Shown: piece by piece, positions 52,710 through 62,083 of the stretch
Layout of the letters: each line of letters begins with the position of its first letter
Position numbering within the stretch: position 1 is the stretch's first letter
Assembly: GCF_021538895.1 (NCBI RefSeq)
Contig: NZ_JADDRL010000032.1
Coordinates: 1-64,000, forward strand
Origin: Streptomyces olivochromogenes
GTDB taxonomy: Bacteria; Actinomycetota; Actinomycetes; Streptomycetales; Streptomycetaceae
Length of the DNA: 64,000 bases
Reading direction: 5' to 3'
Notes under the pieces: model-generated
Seen by the model: only the letters and a program-made list of their open reading frames with translations
Told to the model about the DNA's origin: nothing
The model's database searches: none
Position numbers and translations under genes: made by a program

Positions 52710-54746
52710 TCAGAGAATGCGCCAGGCGACTGCGTATGGCTGGGCGAATCGGGTGATCCGGTGGGCGCGGATGACGACCTCGGCTTCCCCGGCGGGGATG
52801 TCCCGCCACTGGATCTGCTCGACGTTGTTGATTCGGTCGAAACCCGGGTCCGTGCCCATGTTGCCGTGGCGTTCCTGACCGCCTGCGCGGACGATCAGGT
52901 CGAGGTCGTTCTGCAGGGCCGGGCCAGGGGGGTCCGTCCAGACAAGGGTGATCTTCAGGGTATGGCCTGCTCCCTGCGGAATCGGGATGTGGAACTCGCG
53001 TTCCTCTCCCTGCTCCAGTTCCTTGGCGTCGGTGAAGCCCGCCCGGTCGCCATCGGTCGGGAGGACGACGGCGCGTTGGAGGTTGACGATGCCGAAGCCG
53101 GAGTTGTTGTTCGGGGAAGGGCCTGCCTCGGAGGGGATGTACTGGCCCTGGAGCTCATCGGCACCGTTGATCAGCATGGCTTTGATGAGTGCGGCGGTGG
53201 GCTTTGGGGTGCCGTTCTTCACCAGCGTCTCGCGCAGTACCGCCACGCAGCCGGCGACCAGCGGGGTGGCCATGCTGGTGCCGCTGTCGAACATGAACGC
53301 GGGATCTGTGGAGACCCCGAAGCTCCCGTTGTCGGGTGCCACTCGCGAGCGCGTCGACAGGATCGATGTGCCAGGGGCTACGACATCGGGCTTGAACCGG
53401 CCCTCTGCTGTCGGACCGCGGCTGCTGAAGGCCGCCATCCCGGCGGGGTTGTCCGCCATCTTGTTCCCGTGGATCGGCGGGGCAGGGAACTTGATCGGTC
53501 CGTTGAGCAGCCTGCCGTCGTAGGTGAAGGGGATCTCGGGGCGGTTGCTCTCGCTGGCGCCGACGGTGATGACGTTCTTGGCCGCCGTTTCGTCGCTGAC
53601 GGATCTCAGGTTGATGCGGCCGTCCCCGTCCCGGTCCGTGCCGTCGTTGCCCGCGGCGAAGCAGATGACGAAGTCCTTGTGGTCCCAGACCATCTGGTCG
53701 GCCTCGCCTGCCGCCGGGCCGTAGGGAAGCCCGGGGGTGACCGGACCCCATGAGTTGGTGTGGATCCGTACCCCGTCCTCCGCGAAGGGCGGCTCGAACA
53801 GGTCGAGCAGATTGTCCGGGATGCCGGCGAGAGATCCGTTCTCGGTCATCACCGACTGGAGAACCAGTCGCGCCTCGGGAGCCGTACCGGTGATGGCGCC
53901 GCCCATGGGCTCCGACATCCCGTCTCCGAGGACCGAGCCCGCCACGTGGGTGCCGTGACCGCTGGGGTCGTCCGCCCGTGCGGGGCTCGTGCGTCCCAGG
54001 GCGATCAGCCGCTTGACCCGGCCGGTGAAGGCAGCGTGCACATTGGTGGTCGAACCCTTGTCGAAGCCAGTGTCGGCGACGCACACGATCTGGCCCTCAC
54101 CCCGGAACTTCGTGCCGTTGAGGGACACCTGGGCGTGCATCAGCGTCCCCGCGACGGTGTTGTACAGCACCCGCTCCGGGACTTCCTCGATCTCCTTCAC
54201 CTCATCGAGCGCGGCCAGCGCGGGCAGGTCCTCCTCACGGACCGTCATACGCACCTTGCCGCGGCTGGGCCGTACGTCGCCGGGGCTGACTCCGGCCGCC
54301 GCCGCGACCCGGTCCCGTACGCCGTCCACGCTCGCATCGACGTCCTCGTGCAGGACGACGTCGACGGTGCGAGTCCCGCTGCCCGCCGCATCAAGGGGAT
54401 CGGCCAGCGCGGCGACACTCGAACGCAGCCGGGTCGACTGCAGTGGCCGGCCGATCTTGAAGCCGTTGAAGTACACGTCCGCCCAGGCCACGAACGGCAG
54501 CGCGCGCACGGCATCCAGGTCCGTTGCCCGGTAGCCGCACAGGTAGGTGTCCTCCGGAACATACTCCTGGACCACCACCCCGAGCGCCGCCAGTTGTTCC
54601 TTCTCCTCAGCTGTGGGCGGATGCGTGGTCTGGACGAGCAGATAGTTGGACGCAGAGGCGTCCTCGGACGTCAGCGATGCGGTGGCCAGCTCGTCAGCCT
54701 GGACCAGCGGATCCACCGTGACGCCGTTGATGGTGATACGGGCCAT
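52710..54746 (-). CDS. subtilisin-like S8 serine protease, KP-43 type
   Basis: 678 residues. Catalytic D225 (VADTGFD), H264 (SGHGTHVAG), oxyanion N367 (AAGND) and S491 (SGTSMATPLVAG) are all present. About 200 residues precede the domain (including QTTHPPTAEEKEQLAALGVV) and resemble a propeptide-like fold. After it comes a beta-sandwich with LKITLVWTDPPG, as in KP-43 proteases. There is no signal peptide at the chosen ATG (GGGAG six bases upstream). Either it acts inside the cell or leaves by another route. Divergent from the LodA-type operon. Confidence 0.9.
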   Translation of the reverse strand: MARITINGVTVDPLVQADELATASLTSEDASASNYLLVQTTHPPTAEEKEQLAALGVVVQEYVPEDTYLCGYRATDLDAVRALPFVAWADVYFNGFKIGRPLQSTRLRSSVAALADPLDAAGSGTRTVDVVLHEDVDASVDGVRDRVAAAAGVSPGDVRPSRGKVRMTVREEDLPALAALDEVKEIEEVPERVLYNTVAGTLMHAQVSLNGTKFRGEGQIVCVADTGFDKGSTTNVHAAFTGRVKRLIALGRTSPARADDPSGHGTHVAGSVLGDGMSEPMGGAITGTAPEARLVLQSVMTENGSLAGIPDNLLDLFEPPFAEDGVRIHTNSWGPVTPGLPYGPAAGEADQMVWDHKDFVICFAAGNDGTDRDGDGRINLRSVSDETAAKNVITVGASESNRPEIPFTYDGRLLNGPIKFPAPPIHGNKMADNPAGMAAFSSRGPTAEGRFKPDVVAPGTSILSTRSRVAPDNGSFGVSTDPAFMFDSGTSMATPLVAGCVAVLRETLVKNGTPKPTAALIKAMLINGADELQGQYIPSEAGPSPNNNSGFGIVNLQRAVVLPTDGDRAGFTDAKELEQGEEREFHIPIPQGAGHTLKITLVWTDPPGPALQNDLDLIVRAGGQERHGNMGTDPGFDRINNVEQIQWRDIPAGEAEVVIRAHRITRFAQPYAVAWRIL

Positions 54747-55330
54747 GCGGAACTCCCGGAGGGGGTGGGGAAGGCGCGCACCTGGCAGCCATGGCAACCC
54801 CGGCACTGGCCATACGGACGCCCACATGGCCGAAGCCGGTGAACCGGTGGCACGCCAAGCTGCGTGGTTACTTCCGTTTGGCCACCACGCTAGGCGGGTG
54901 ACTGTCCACCTGCATGTCGAGCCTGGATGGAGGCCCCCATCCGGGCTCGCCATTACTCCGGAGGGCGCTCGAGAGCCTGCCGTGGCAGCCATCCGGCTAC
55001 TGCGCTTGGCGCGTTGGCCCCGAACGGCCGAGGAGTTCGCTTGCCGACCGAGGTGACGGCGGTGGCGAGGTGTTCTGCCCTTGCCGACGCCCAGGCCGAG
55101 GAAGACGTCGATGTCGCCGGTGCCGATTACTTGCGGACCCCTCCATCTCGCTTTTGTCCGGCCTGCCGCGGCACCGAGCCGCCACATCCACGTTGCGGTC
55201 ACCGGGTCGATCCGGCGTCTCGACGCACGCCGACTTGCCTTGAATCGTGCGCCTCGCGGATTCGGCAGGCGTCGACAGCACGGGAGAGCGGTGTCATCCC
55301 GTTCCGGGCTCGGCTGACGTATCTGGGGGT
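54747..55330. other. 584-bp divergent intergenic region
   Basis: Between the S8 protease and the micro-ORF/LodA operon. No family recognised in any frame; promoters for both sides must lie here. No clear -10/-35 pair or dyad stands out by eye. Confidence 0.5.
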
Positions 55331-55429
55331 ATGAAATCGTGCACCCAATGTGACGATGCGCAGTCAATTGCGACAGACGGTGACTGGAATCTGGTCAACA
55401 TTGCGTTCGAGGGGGAAACCTCTGAGTGA
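55331..55429 (+). CDS. 32-residue micro-ORF with CxxC, coupled to lodA-like gene
   Basis: ATG at 55331 begins MKSCTQCDDAQSIATDGDWN and the frame ends GETSE at a TGA (55427-55429). It has a CTQC pair and is acidic. Its stop overlaps a GTG of the LodA frame and lies 11 bp before the LodA ATG, so translation would be coupled. The start has only a GGGGG directly upstream, and its third codon positions are less GC-rich than in neighbouring genes. It could be a peptide substrate or cofactor-assembly factor, or a chance frame. Confidence 0.45.
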   Translation: MKSCTQCDDAQSIATDGDWNLVNIAFEGETSE

Positions 55430-55440
55430 AAGGTTCCTCG

Positions 55441-57462
55441 ATGCAAGACCAGCAGATTGTGCAGGTCAAGATCCATCCCGCCATCGGCATCGCCCGGGTC
55501 GGCAACAGCGGTGGCCAGCCCTTCATCGGTCCGGAGTCACCAGACCAGAAGCCCCTGCCGCTCGGCCGCTACAAGGACGAGTGGGGCGCCGTCATCAAGC
55601 AGGCCGCCCGCTTCCGGGTCTACGGCTACAACAAGGCGGGTGAGGTGGTCAGGGAACTGAAACTCAACGAGGCCGGCGTAACCGAGATCAAGTGGTCCGT
55701 TCACCTGGCCAACAAGAAGGCCGCCTGGTACCAGTTCCACGTCCCGCTCGACATCCCCGAGGCCGAGCGGCTCGAGGAGAACCAAAGAGGACGACGCAAC
55801 GCCGACGTCGGGGACCGGAAGAAACTCGTCATCGACCCCGGGGCGCGCACCGTCCATGCGTCACAGCGTGAGACCGGCACCTTCGACACTGGAGAGATCA
55901 TGGGCCGTAAGGTCCCTCTGGGCTCAATCACCACCGAGGCGACGGGACGGCTCCTCGTGGTGGGCGGGGATGGCAGGTCGGCGTCCTACGCGAACCCGGA
56001 GAAGAAGATCACCGGCGTCGCCAACAACGACACGTGGTACGACGACGTCTCGGACGGCCCGGTGACGGCGGAGGTCACCATCGACGGCCAGAAGAAGACG
56101 GCCGCGGGAGCCTGGGTCGTCGTCGGCCCGCCACGCTACGCACCCGGCGTGAAGACGGTCCGGACCCTGTACGACGTGCTCTACGACGTGTTCGTGGACG
56201 AGGGAACCATCGCCGCGATGCCGAAGATCTCGTACGCGGACCACATCGAGCCGATCCTGAGCCGGTTCTGCCAGCTCCAGTGGGTGAACCATGGCTTCGC
56301 CACCCAGTTCGGTTGGAAGGGTCCGCACCACTTCCTCGAACCGGACATGCGCAAGCGGCTCGCCGACCCGTCGGGCACCAGCCGTGAACTGCGCCGGCAG
56401 ATCTACGTCCAGATGCGCGACTACGAGCGGGACGGCATGTCCCCGCTGCCGTGGCCATGGCTCTACGGCGATGCCATGACCGGGAAGAAGGCCATGTCCG
56501 TGCGGCAGCACATCCCGCTCTCCCCAACCCAGGACCGGATGCTCGCCCAATGGGCCGACGGCGACTTCGTCCCCGAGCCCCTCCGGGGCCGGCACGAGGA
56601 GGTGGACGACGCACCGGTCCAGGAACAGCCGGGCCTGCTCGACCGGGCGGCGCTGGAGAACTGCGCCGCGGACGCCTTCCACCCCGGCTGCGAGGTCACG
56701 TGGCCGCTGCGCCACAAGACCATGTACTCCGAGCCGTTCCGCATCCTGCACCGCAAACCGGAGAACCCCGAACGGGATTACGGAGTCGTCCTCAGCCTGC
56801 AGGACGCCCTCGGCAAGAACGGCCCTCTGTACGCCCAGGGCCCCGGAGACCTCACCCGCTGGATGGCCGCACCCTGGCAGTGCGACACCGCCAGCTGCCG
56901 GTCCGGCTACCAGGTGTTGAGTGGCCTGGGCCCCCGCTACAGCCCCTACCTGCCCACCTTCTGGCCCGCCCAGATGCCCAACCACGTCCTCAAGCAGTCC
57001 GACTTCGAGATCGTCAACGATCCGGCGAACGACGACAAAACCAGGGAACAGGCCTTCGAACGCCGGGCGGTGTGGCTGCGCGGCCTGGAGGGCACCGATT
57101 TCAACCAGCAGCGCCGACAGATGATCGACGACTGGTACAAGTTCGGGATCGTCGAGGTCCACGAGTACCAGGGCGAGGACGGAAAGTTCCCCGAGCACAT
57201 CCAGGTGGAGTCCACGCCGGGAGGCGACCTCGACCAGCAGCCGGACCACGCCAACCTCATCAATCTTCATGTGCCCCAGGCCGGCACGCCTCAACTGGCC
57301 GACGCGGCGGGCGCCTGGACCGGCGCGCTGTCGGCCGAGCGCGTGGAGGCCGCCCTGGTGAACCAGGCGGTTGGCGAGGTCATGCAGGCCACCGGTTGCG
57401 ACGAGGCGGCGATCGCCGCCGGGTACCTGGAAAAACTGGACCCCTTCCACGAGGCGCGGTGA
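55441..57462 (+). CDS. LodA/GoxA-like quinoprotein amino acid oxidase
   Basis: 673 residues. KIHPAIGIARVGNS at the N-terminus is the signature of the LodA family. The cysteine tryptophylquinone site is visible: D482-T-A-S-C486 matches the D-x3-C of LodA, and W508 in PTFWP is the candidate partner tryptophan. HPGCEVTWPLRHKTMY is another conserved block. Characterised members oxidise lysine or glycine, releasing H2O2, and need a LodB flavoprotein to mature. ATG at 55441 with GAAAGG upstream; no signal peptide. The lodB-like gene overlaps the stop. Confidence 0.9.
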   Translation: MQDQQIVQVKIHPAIGIARVGNSGGQPFIGPESPDQKPLPLGRYKDEWGAVIKQAARFRVYGYNKAGEVVRELKLNEAGVTEIKWSVHLANKKAAWYQFHVPLDIPEAERLEENQRGRRNADVGDRKKLVIDPGARTVHASQRETGTFDTGEIMGRKVPLGSITTEATGRLLVVGGDGRSASYANPEKKITGVANNDTWYDDVSDGPVTAEVTIDGQKKTAAGAWVVVGPPRYAPGVKTVRTLYDVLYDVFVDEGTIAAMPKISYADHIEPILSRFCQLQWVNHGFATQFGWKGPHHFLEPDMRKRLADPSGTSRELRRQIYVQMRDYERDGMSPLPWPWLYGDAMTGKKAMSVRQHIPLSPTQDRMLAQWADGDFVPEPLRGRHEEVDDAPVQEQPGLLDRAALENCAADAFHPGCEVTWPLRHKTMYSEPFRILHRKPENPERDYGVVLSLQDALGKNGPLYAQGPGDLTRWMAAPWQCDTASCRSGYQVLSGLGPRYSPYLPTFWPAQMPNHVLKQSDFEIVNDPANDDKTREQAFERRAVWLRGLEGTDFNQQRRQMIDDWYKFGIVEVHEYQGEDGKFPEHIQVESTPGGDLDQQPDHANLINLHVPQAGTPQLADAAGAWTGALSAERVEAALVNQAVGEVMQATGCDEAAIAAGYLEKLDPFHEAR

Positions 57463-58613
57463 GTACCGTTCCCACGGTCGTCGCTCGCGGTCACCGTGTC
57501 TACGACGTCGTCGTCGCGGGCGGCGGTCCCGCCGGCTGCGCCGCCGCACTCACGCTGGCGCGTGCGGGCCGCACCGTCCTGCTGGCCGATGCCGGCACCG
57601 GCCCGCCAAAGGCGGGCGAGGCACTGGTGCCCGTGGCCCGCCTGCTCCTGGCCGATCTCGGCGTCGCCGAGGCGGTCCTGGGCGACGGACATCTGCCCTG
57701 CTACGGCAACCTGTCCGCCTGGGGCTCCGACGCCCTGCACGCCGTGGACTTCATCAACGATCCTTACGGCCACGGATGGCATCTGGACCGCCCCCTGTTC
57801 GACCGCCGGCTGCGCACCGCCGCAGGCGCGGCGGGGGCGGACGTCGTCGAACGCGCCTGCGTACGTCGGCCCGTTCGGCGCCCGGACGGCATCTGGCGGT
57901 TCGCCCTGCGCTGCGCCGACGGCGAGGAACACGTCGTGCAGGCACGGTACGTGGTGGACGCCACGGGGCGACGGGCAGCCATCGCCGTGCCCGCCGGCGC
58001 CCGGCGGCACACCGCAGACCGGCTGACCGCCTTTCACGTCTGCCTGGATCCCGCCCCGGCTGCCAATGACGGCTGCTCGCTCGTGGAGTCCGATCCGCAC
58101 GGCTGGTGGTACACGGCTCTGCTGCCTTCCCGTAGACGCCTGGTCAGCTACTTCACCGACGCCGACCTGCCGATCGCCGTCCCGCGAGGCGCCGAAGACT
58201 TCCGCCGCAGGCTGCTGAGGACCCGGCACATCTCCCACCGGGCCCGCCCGCACGGACTCGCTGCCCTGCAGCGCCCCCGTCGTGCCCCGGCACACACCAC
58301 ACACCTGGACCGGGTACACGGAGACGGCTGGGTGGCCGCCGGGGACGCGGCAGCCGCCTTCGACCCGGTCTCGTCGCAGGGCATCATCACAGCCCTCTAC
58401 ACCGGGCTGAGCGCAGGCCAGGCACTCGACGCCCGGCTGCGCGGCGACAGCACAGCCTTCGACGACTACGCGGCCAAGGTCACCGCCGCCGGCACCGCCT
58501 ACGAGCACGGCCATCGCACTGTGCACACCCAGGAGACCCGCTGGTCCGGTCACCCCTTCTGGTCCCGGCGGCAGGCCAATCCCCACCCGATGAAAGGCGA
58601 TGCCTCACGATGA
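57459..58613 (+). CDS. LodB-like FAD-dependent maturation flavoprotein
   Basis: 384 residues from the GTG that overlaps the lodA-like stop (GTGA). FAD site VVVAGGGPAGCAAALTLARA (about 18-37), ARYVVDATGRRA in the middle and the second FAD block VAAGDAAAAFDPVSSQGI mark a tryptophan-halogenase/geranylgeranyl-reductase-like monooxygenase. LodB proteins hydroxylate the precursor tryptophan of their LodA partner in making the quinone cofactor. The pairing and overlap make that role likely here. Confidence 0.9.
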   Translation: MSTVPTVVARGHRVYDVVVAGGGPAGCAAALTLARAGRTVLLADAGTGPPKAGEALVPVARLLLADLGVAEAVLGDGHLPCYGNLSAWGSDALHAVDFINDPYGHGWHLDRPLFDRRLRTAAGAAGADVVERACVRRPVRRPDGIWRFALRCADGEEHVVQARYVVDATGRRAAIAVPAGARRHTADRLTAFHVCLDPAPAANDGCSLVESDPHGWWYTALLPSRRRLVSYFTDADLPIAVPRGAEDFRRRLLRTRHISHRARPHGLAALQRPRRAPAHTTHLDRVHGDGWVAAGDAAAAFDPVSSQGIITALYTGLSAGQALDARLRGDSTAFDDYAAKVTAAGTAYEHGHRTVHTQETRWSGHPFWSRRQANPHPMKGDASR

Positions 58614-58721
58614 CCGCATCCCAGGTTTACGGAGCGAACTGAGAGAGACAGGAGCTGATCAGCTGGTCGGGGCTGGGTGATGGGTGTTCGGGCGAGTGAA
58701 CCCTCGCCTGTCTGCCAGGCC

Positions 58722-59456
58722 CTATGACGCGTCCGACGGCAGGCTGCTCAGATCGAGGACATCGGCCGCTGCCGGGGGCTGGATGTCCACGTGGTGGTTG
58801 AAGCCGCTGAACTTCCTGACGGTGTGGTAGTGAAGTTCTTGGTAGTCGATCCTCAGCAGATACGGTTTGCCCTCGGCAGCTATGTAGAAGGTGTAGACGC
58901 CTCCTTCGCCTTCATAGGTCACGTTTTCCGTGACTTCGACAGGGACAACGGGCTTGCCGTCGAGCTCGGTCAATTCACCCTTCGCAGCCTTGCCCTCGGT
59001 CGATGACGAGAATGGCCAGGGGCAGTCGACGAGGTCGTCTGCTCCCTTTGCCGCGCTCGCGGGGCTCTTCAGCCAGGGTTTGTGCCGCATCGCGGGGACC
59101 GTCGTCCGACCCCACTGCTCGAGGTACGCATCGTTGGGGTGGATGTAGTCCGTCTTGCCGATCCGGATCTGCTCCATTTCGGCGCCCCTGGACCAGGTGG
59201 CCTTCAACGTGCACCTGTGCTCAAGATCAGTCGTGAGACGGCTTGAATAGCCTACGAGTCCGCCGGTGGACGAGACGTCGGTGACGATGGTCACCGAGGT
59301 GAGTGTCTTCATTGTGCGGTCCGCCTCGTTGAGCAGTTGGCCGGCGGAGCGTGTGTCGGCGGAGCGTGTGTCAGCAGTGTCGCCGGCGTCCGCACAGCCG
59401 ACTGCGACAGCGCCTATGAACAGGCACAGCGCAGCAGTGCTCGCTTTGGTTCGCAC
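58722..59456 (-). CDS. LppX/LprG-like predicted lipoprotein
   Basis: 244 residues from the GTG at 59456 (GAGGGGG four bases upstream). Signal LCLFIGAVAVGC with lipobox cysteine C21, a short repeat DTRSADTRSA, then a beta-rich domain (MKTLTSVTIVTDVSSTGG, ATWSRGAEMEQIRIGKTDYI, GVYTFYIAAEGKPYLLRIDY) like the LppX_LprAFG or LolA-type lipid-binding fold. Surface-anchored, possibly a lipid or signal carrier. Alone. Confidence 0.8.
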   Translation of the reverse strand: MRTKASTAALCLFIGAVAVGCADAGDTADTRSADTRSAGQLLNEADRTMKTLTSVTIVTDVSSTGGLVGYSSRLTTDLEHRCTLKATWSRGAEMEQIRIGKTDYIHPNDAYLEQWGRTTVPAMRHKPWLKSPASAAKGADDLVDCPWPFSSSTEGKAAKGELTELDGKPVVPVEVTENVTYEGEGGVYTFYIAAEGKPYLLRIDYQELHYHTVRKFSGFNHHVDIQPPAAADVLDLSSLPSDAS

Positions 59457-59569
59457 AATCCCCCCTCGTGTGTCGAGCGGCACACGGTACTGCAACGGCG
59501 ATCTCTCCCCACATCCAGGGACGTGTCCTTCGATGCTCTGCAGCCGCTCACGCCACTGAATTTGATTGA

Positions 59570-60375
59570 GTGATGTCGGGACGGTTCACCGGACAGCGGT
59601 CTGCTGGCTCCGGTACCTCCTGGGGAGTGAGATACGCGCAGGGCGGTGGGCTGACCGACGCTGTGAGGGCCGCGCGGGAGCAGATCTCGTTGCAGGCTGA
59701 CGTCCGCTTCGAGGCCTGCGAGAAGAACCGAGAGGTCGCCGCCGCGCTACGGGTGAGCGAGTGGTCGGTGGAGCGGTGGCGCCGGGCCTGGCGGGAGCGC
59801 GGCGAGGTCGGGGTCCTGTCGGAGGGCTCTCCGGGACGGTCCCGGCTCAGCGAAACGCAGGTCGCCAGGCTGGAGGGGGAGTTGCAACGTGGCCCATTGG
59901 CCCACGGCTGGGCGGACCAGCGATGGACGCTGGCGCGAATCAAGACGTTGATCGGCCGGCTGTTTCACGTCTCCTACACCGTCGAGGGCACGTGGCCGTT
60001 GCTGGAGCGGCATGGCTGGAGCTGGCAGCAGCTATGAGGACGAGGCCGGACAATCGATGACGCCGCCGCGTGCCAGGACCTGGGGTTGGATCGGTCAGAC
60101 GCCGGTCGTGCGGGTGCGGGTGCGGGTGCGGGGCCGGGGCTCCGGGCGGGTGTCGATGGCGAGCATGGCCTGTTTCAAGCAGGGCTGGCGGTCCCGGCTC
60201 ATTGACGCAATCCACGAGTATCGGGGCCGCAAGGACGAGCCGAAGGACTTCGGCTGGCGGGACTTCCGCGACCTGGTCGTCCGAGCCAGGATCCAGCTCG
60301 GGGGCCCGATCATGCTGGTCTGGGACAGCGTCTGCCTCCACCTGACCGCCGGTATGAAGGAGTTCATCGCGGCGG
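59570..60375 (+). pseudogene. IS630-family transposase, internally deleted and 3'-truncated
   Basis: The N-terminal half (VAAALRVSEWSVERWRRAWR, then TLARIKTLIGRLFHVSYT, LLERHGWSWQQL) is intact to 60037. The next ~25-40 residues are missing or replaced by a GTGCGG hexamer run (about 60108-60134), then the DDE half resumes in another frame (YRGRKDEPKDFGWRDFRDLV, GGPIMLVWDSVCLHLTAGMK) and stops at about 60375 at the SUKH-like gene. Dead. Confidence 0.82.
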
Positions 60376-60885
60376 ATGCGCATCCCAGTCCGCATAGTCT
60401 CCGATCGCCACGTCGTCGCAGAAGGTCTCCCAGAACCCCTCATGCGCGAGAGCGGTCCCGTCGACGCCGGAGATGAGCTCGCGCAGCTCTTCCGCCGCCT
60501 CCTCGCACATCTCCTCGTCGCCCTCCGCATAGAACGGGAAGCGTGCGATCACGGCCGCGATGCATCGGTTGAAGGAGTCGAGGTCACGGTTCACGTGATG
60601 GGTCGTCGATGACTCGATATTGGGAATCTGCACCACGCGACCACTGGCCACGTCGACGGCGATACGTCCGAACAGGCCACTCGTTGCAATGGCGACCAGC
60701 CCCCGTTCACCGATCGTCCCGAAGTACACCAGCTTGCTCAGTGGCCGGTACTCGTATCCGATCAACCCGCCTGGGATGCCGGTCTCCCTGAGATCGACAG
60801 CGATCCGGGTGGGCACCTCGGGTGGCGCCTCGATGGTGATCAAGACGAATTCGGGCTTCGGCAACTGCGGCAGGGACTGGCTCAC
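60364..60885 (-). CDS. SUKH-4-like immunity-type protein
   Basis: 173 residues from the GTG at 60885 (GAGAGGA seven bases upstream). The core YRPLSKLVYFGTIGERGL, GRIAVDVASGRVVQI and HVNRDLDSFNRCIAAVIARF is the SUKH fold: a strand with FG, an iDxxxGxV hairpin and an NxxLxxF helix. SUKH-4 proteins neutralise polymorphic toxins in Streptomyces. No toxin gene is next to it, and the IS630 remnant supplies its last few codons (WDAHPPR), so its end may not be native. Confidence 0.72.
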   Translation of the reverse strand: MSQSLPQLPKPEFVLITIEAPPEVPTRIAVDLRETGIPGGLIGYEYRPLSKLVYFGTIGERGLVAIATSGLFGRIAVDVASGRVVQIPNIESSTTHHVNRDLDSFNRCIAAVIARFPFYAEGDEEMCEEAAEELRELISGVDGTALAHEGFWETFCDDVAIGDYADWDAHPPR

Positions 60886-61302
60886 GGACAGATCCTCTCC
60901 CGTACATCGCACGGCTGACGTGCGTCATGTCCACACCGGCGGGCATAGCCAACTCATGCCGGTCCTTATACAGATCCTGGCACCCAAGCTGTTCTCGGTC
61001 CGCTCCGAGACGGACCAGGAACTCTCCCGCCTCCACAACGCGGGCTGCTGTCAGCGAAATGCCCCCAGGCATCCCCGACACGCCGCCTTTCGCATCCTGG
61101 TAGGCGTGCTCACCGATCCATCGCATTCCGTCAGACGTCCCGTCAACCTAGCGTCGAGTCGGGCCCGCGGACACCGGGAACACCACAGCCAAGCCGCGCA
61201 CTCAGCTCGAGCCGGCGAGGCAGGAGATCCGCACGCCGTCGGACCCGCCCCCGCTCTGGGGGCGCGGTCGCGTTCTTGAGCTTGGCCGTCGGCCTGTTCG
61301 CC

Positions 61303-61640
61303 ATGGCCGATGGCATCCCCGTCGACGTCGCCCTGCCAGCGATCGTGCTCGCGCCGCTGCTCGCCGAACACCTGCCGGCCACGCTGGACGCCCGGGCCCG
61401 CGAGCACGTCCGCAGCGTCGAAGGTGCCAGCGCCTGCCGCTACTTGCAGCGCCTCGTCGCCCTGCACACCTGCCTCGTCCAAGCCGCCGTCGGCAACGAC
61501 CGCTACGAACTGCGCCGGTCGGCCGAGATCGGCCGGCAACTGCTGTGGGACGCCGCCGACCTGTTCCAAACGCACGATACCCGCTCGACCTGTGCGAGCG
61601 CGGCGTGGCACGATCGTGCTGAGCCATCAGGTGATCGACC
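61303..61640 (+). pseudogene. hypothetical protein, frameshifted at its end
   Basis: Reads ADGIPVDVALPAIVLAPLLA, AREHVRSVEGASACRYLQRL and RRSAEIGRQLLWDAADLF with coding composition, then loses sense near 61590, where another frame takes over (SHQVIDLVIRLRPSPEVTFA) to 61879. One indel probably split a single helical protein. No family name known to me. No ribosome site at the ATG. Confidence 0.4.
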
Positions 61641-62083
61641 TCGTGATCCGCCTCCGCCCCTCGCCCGAGGTGACGTTCGCGTTGATCGCAGACTCCTTCG
61701 ACGCTGGCGAAGTTACACCCAGCCATTGCCCGATGGGAACGAGTCACGGGACGACCCGCATCAGCGCCAGCGATCCGGATGCCGTGGTCGGAGCGGGCTT
61801 GACCTTGACGCTGGGTCAACCCTCCATCCTTCCGGCAGGAGCTTCCTCACAGTTGAGCATCAAAGGAATCGGTGCCTGAGTCGAACGCTAGGCCGACATC
61901 ACACCCGTCGCCACCAGAGTTCCTCCAGGGGAGTTGGCGCGTCGGCGGACCCAGGCGGATGTTAGCCGCATGTTAGATCTCGGCGCCGAAGCTTGATGGG
62001 CCAGCCGGGCCGCCGCATGCTCATGCGCACTCCCCGCCAGGGGCATCGTTCACTGTCCCCGAACCGTCCGGACTGGAGCCGCC

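Noticed and set aside
55924..57549. A 541-codon minus-strand frame opposite the LodA-like gene.
   Set aside because: Antisense shadow of a protein with clear family motifs.
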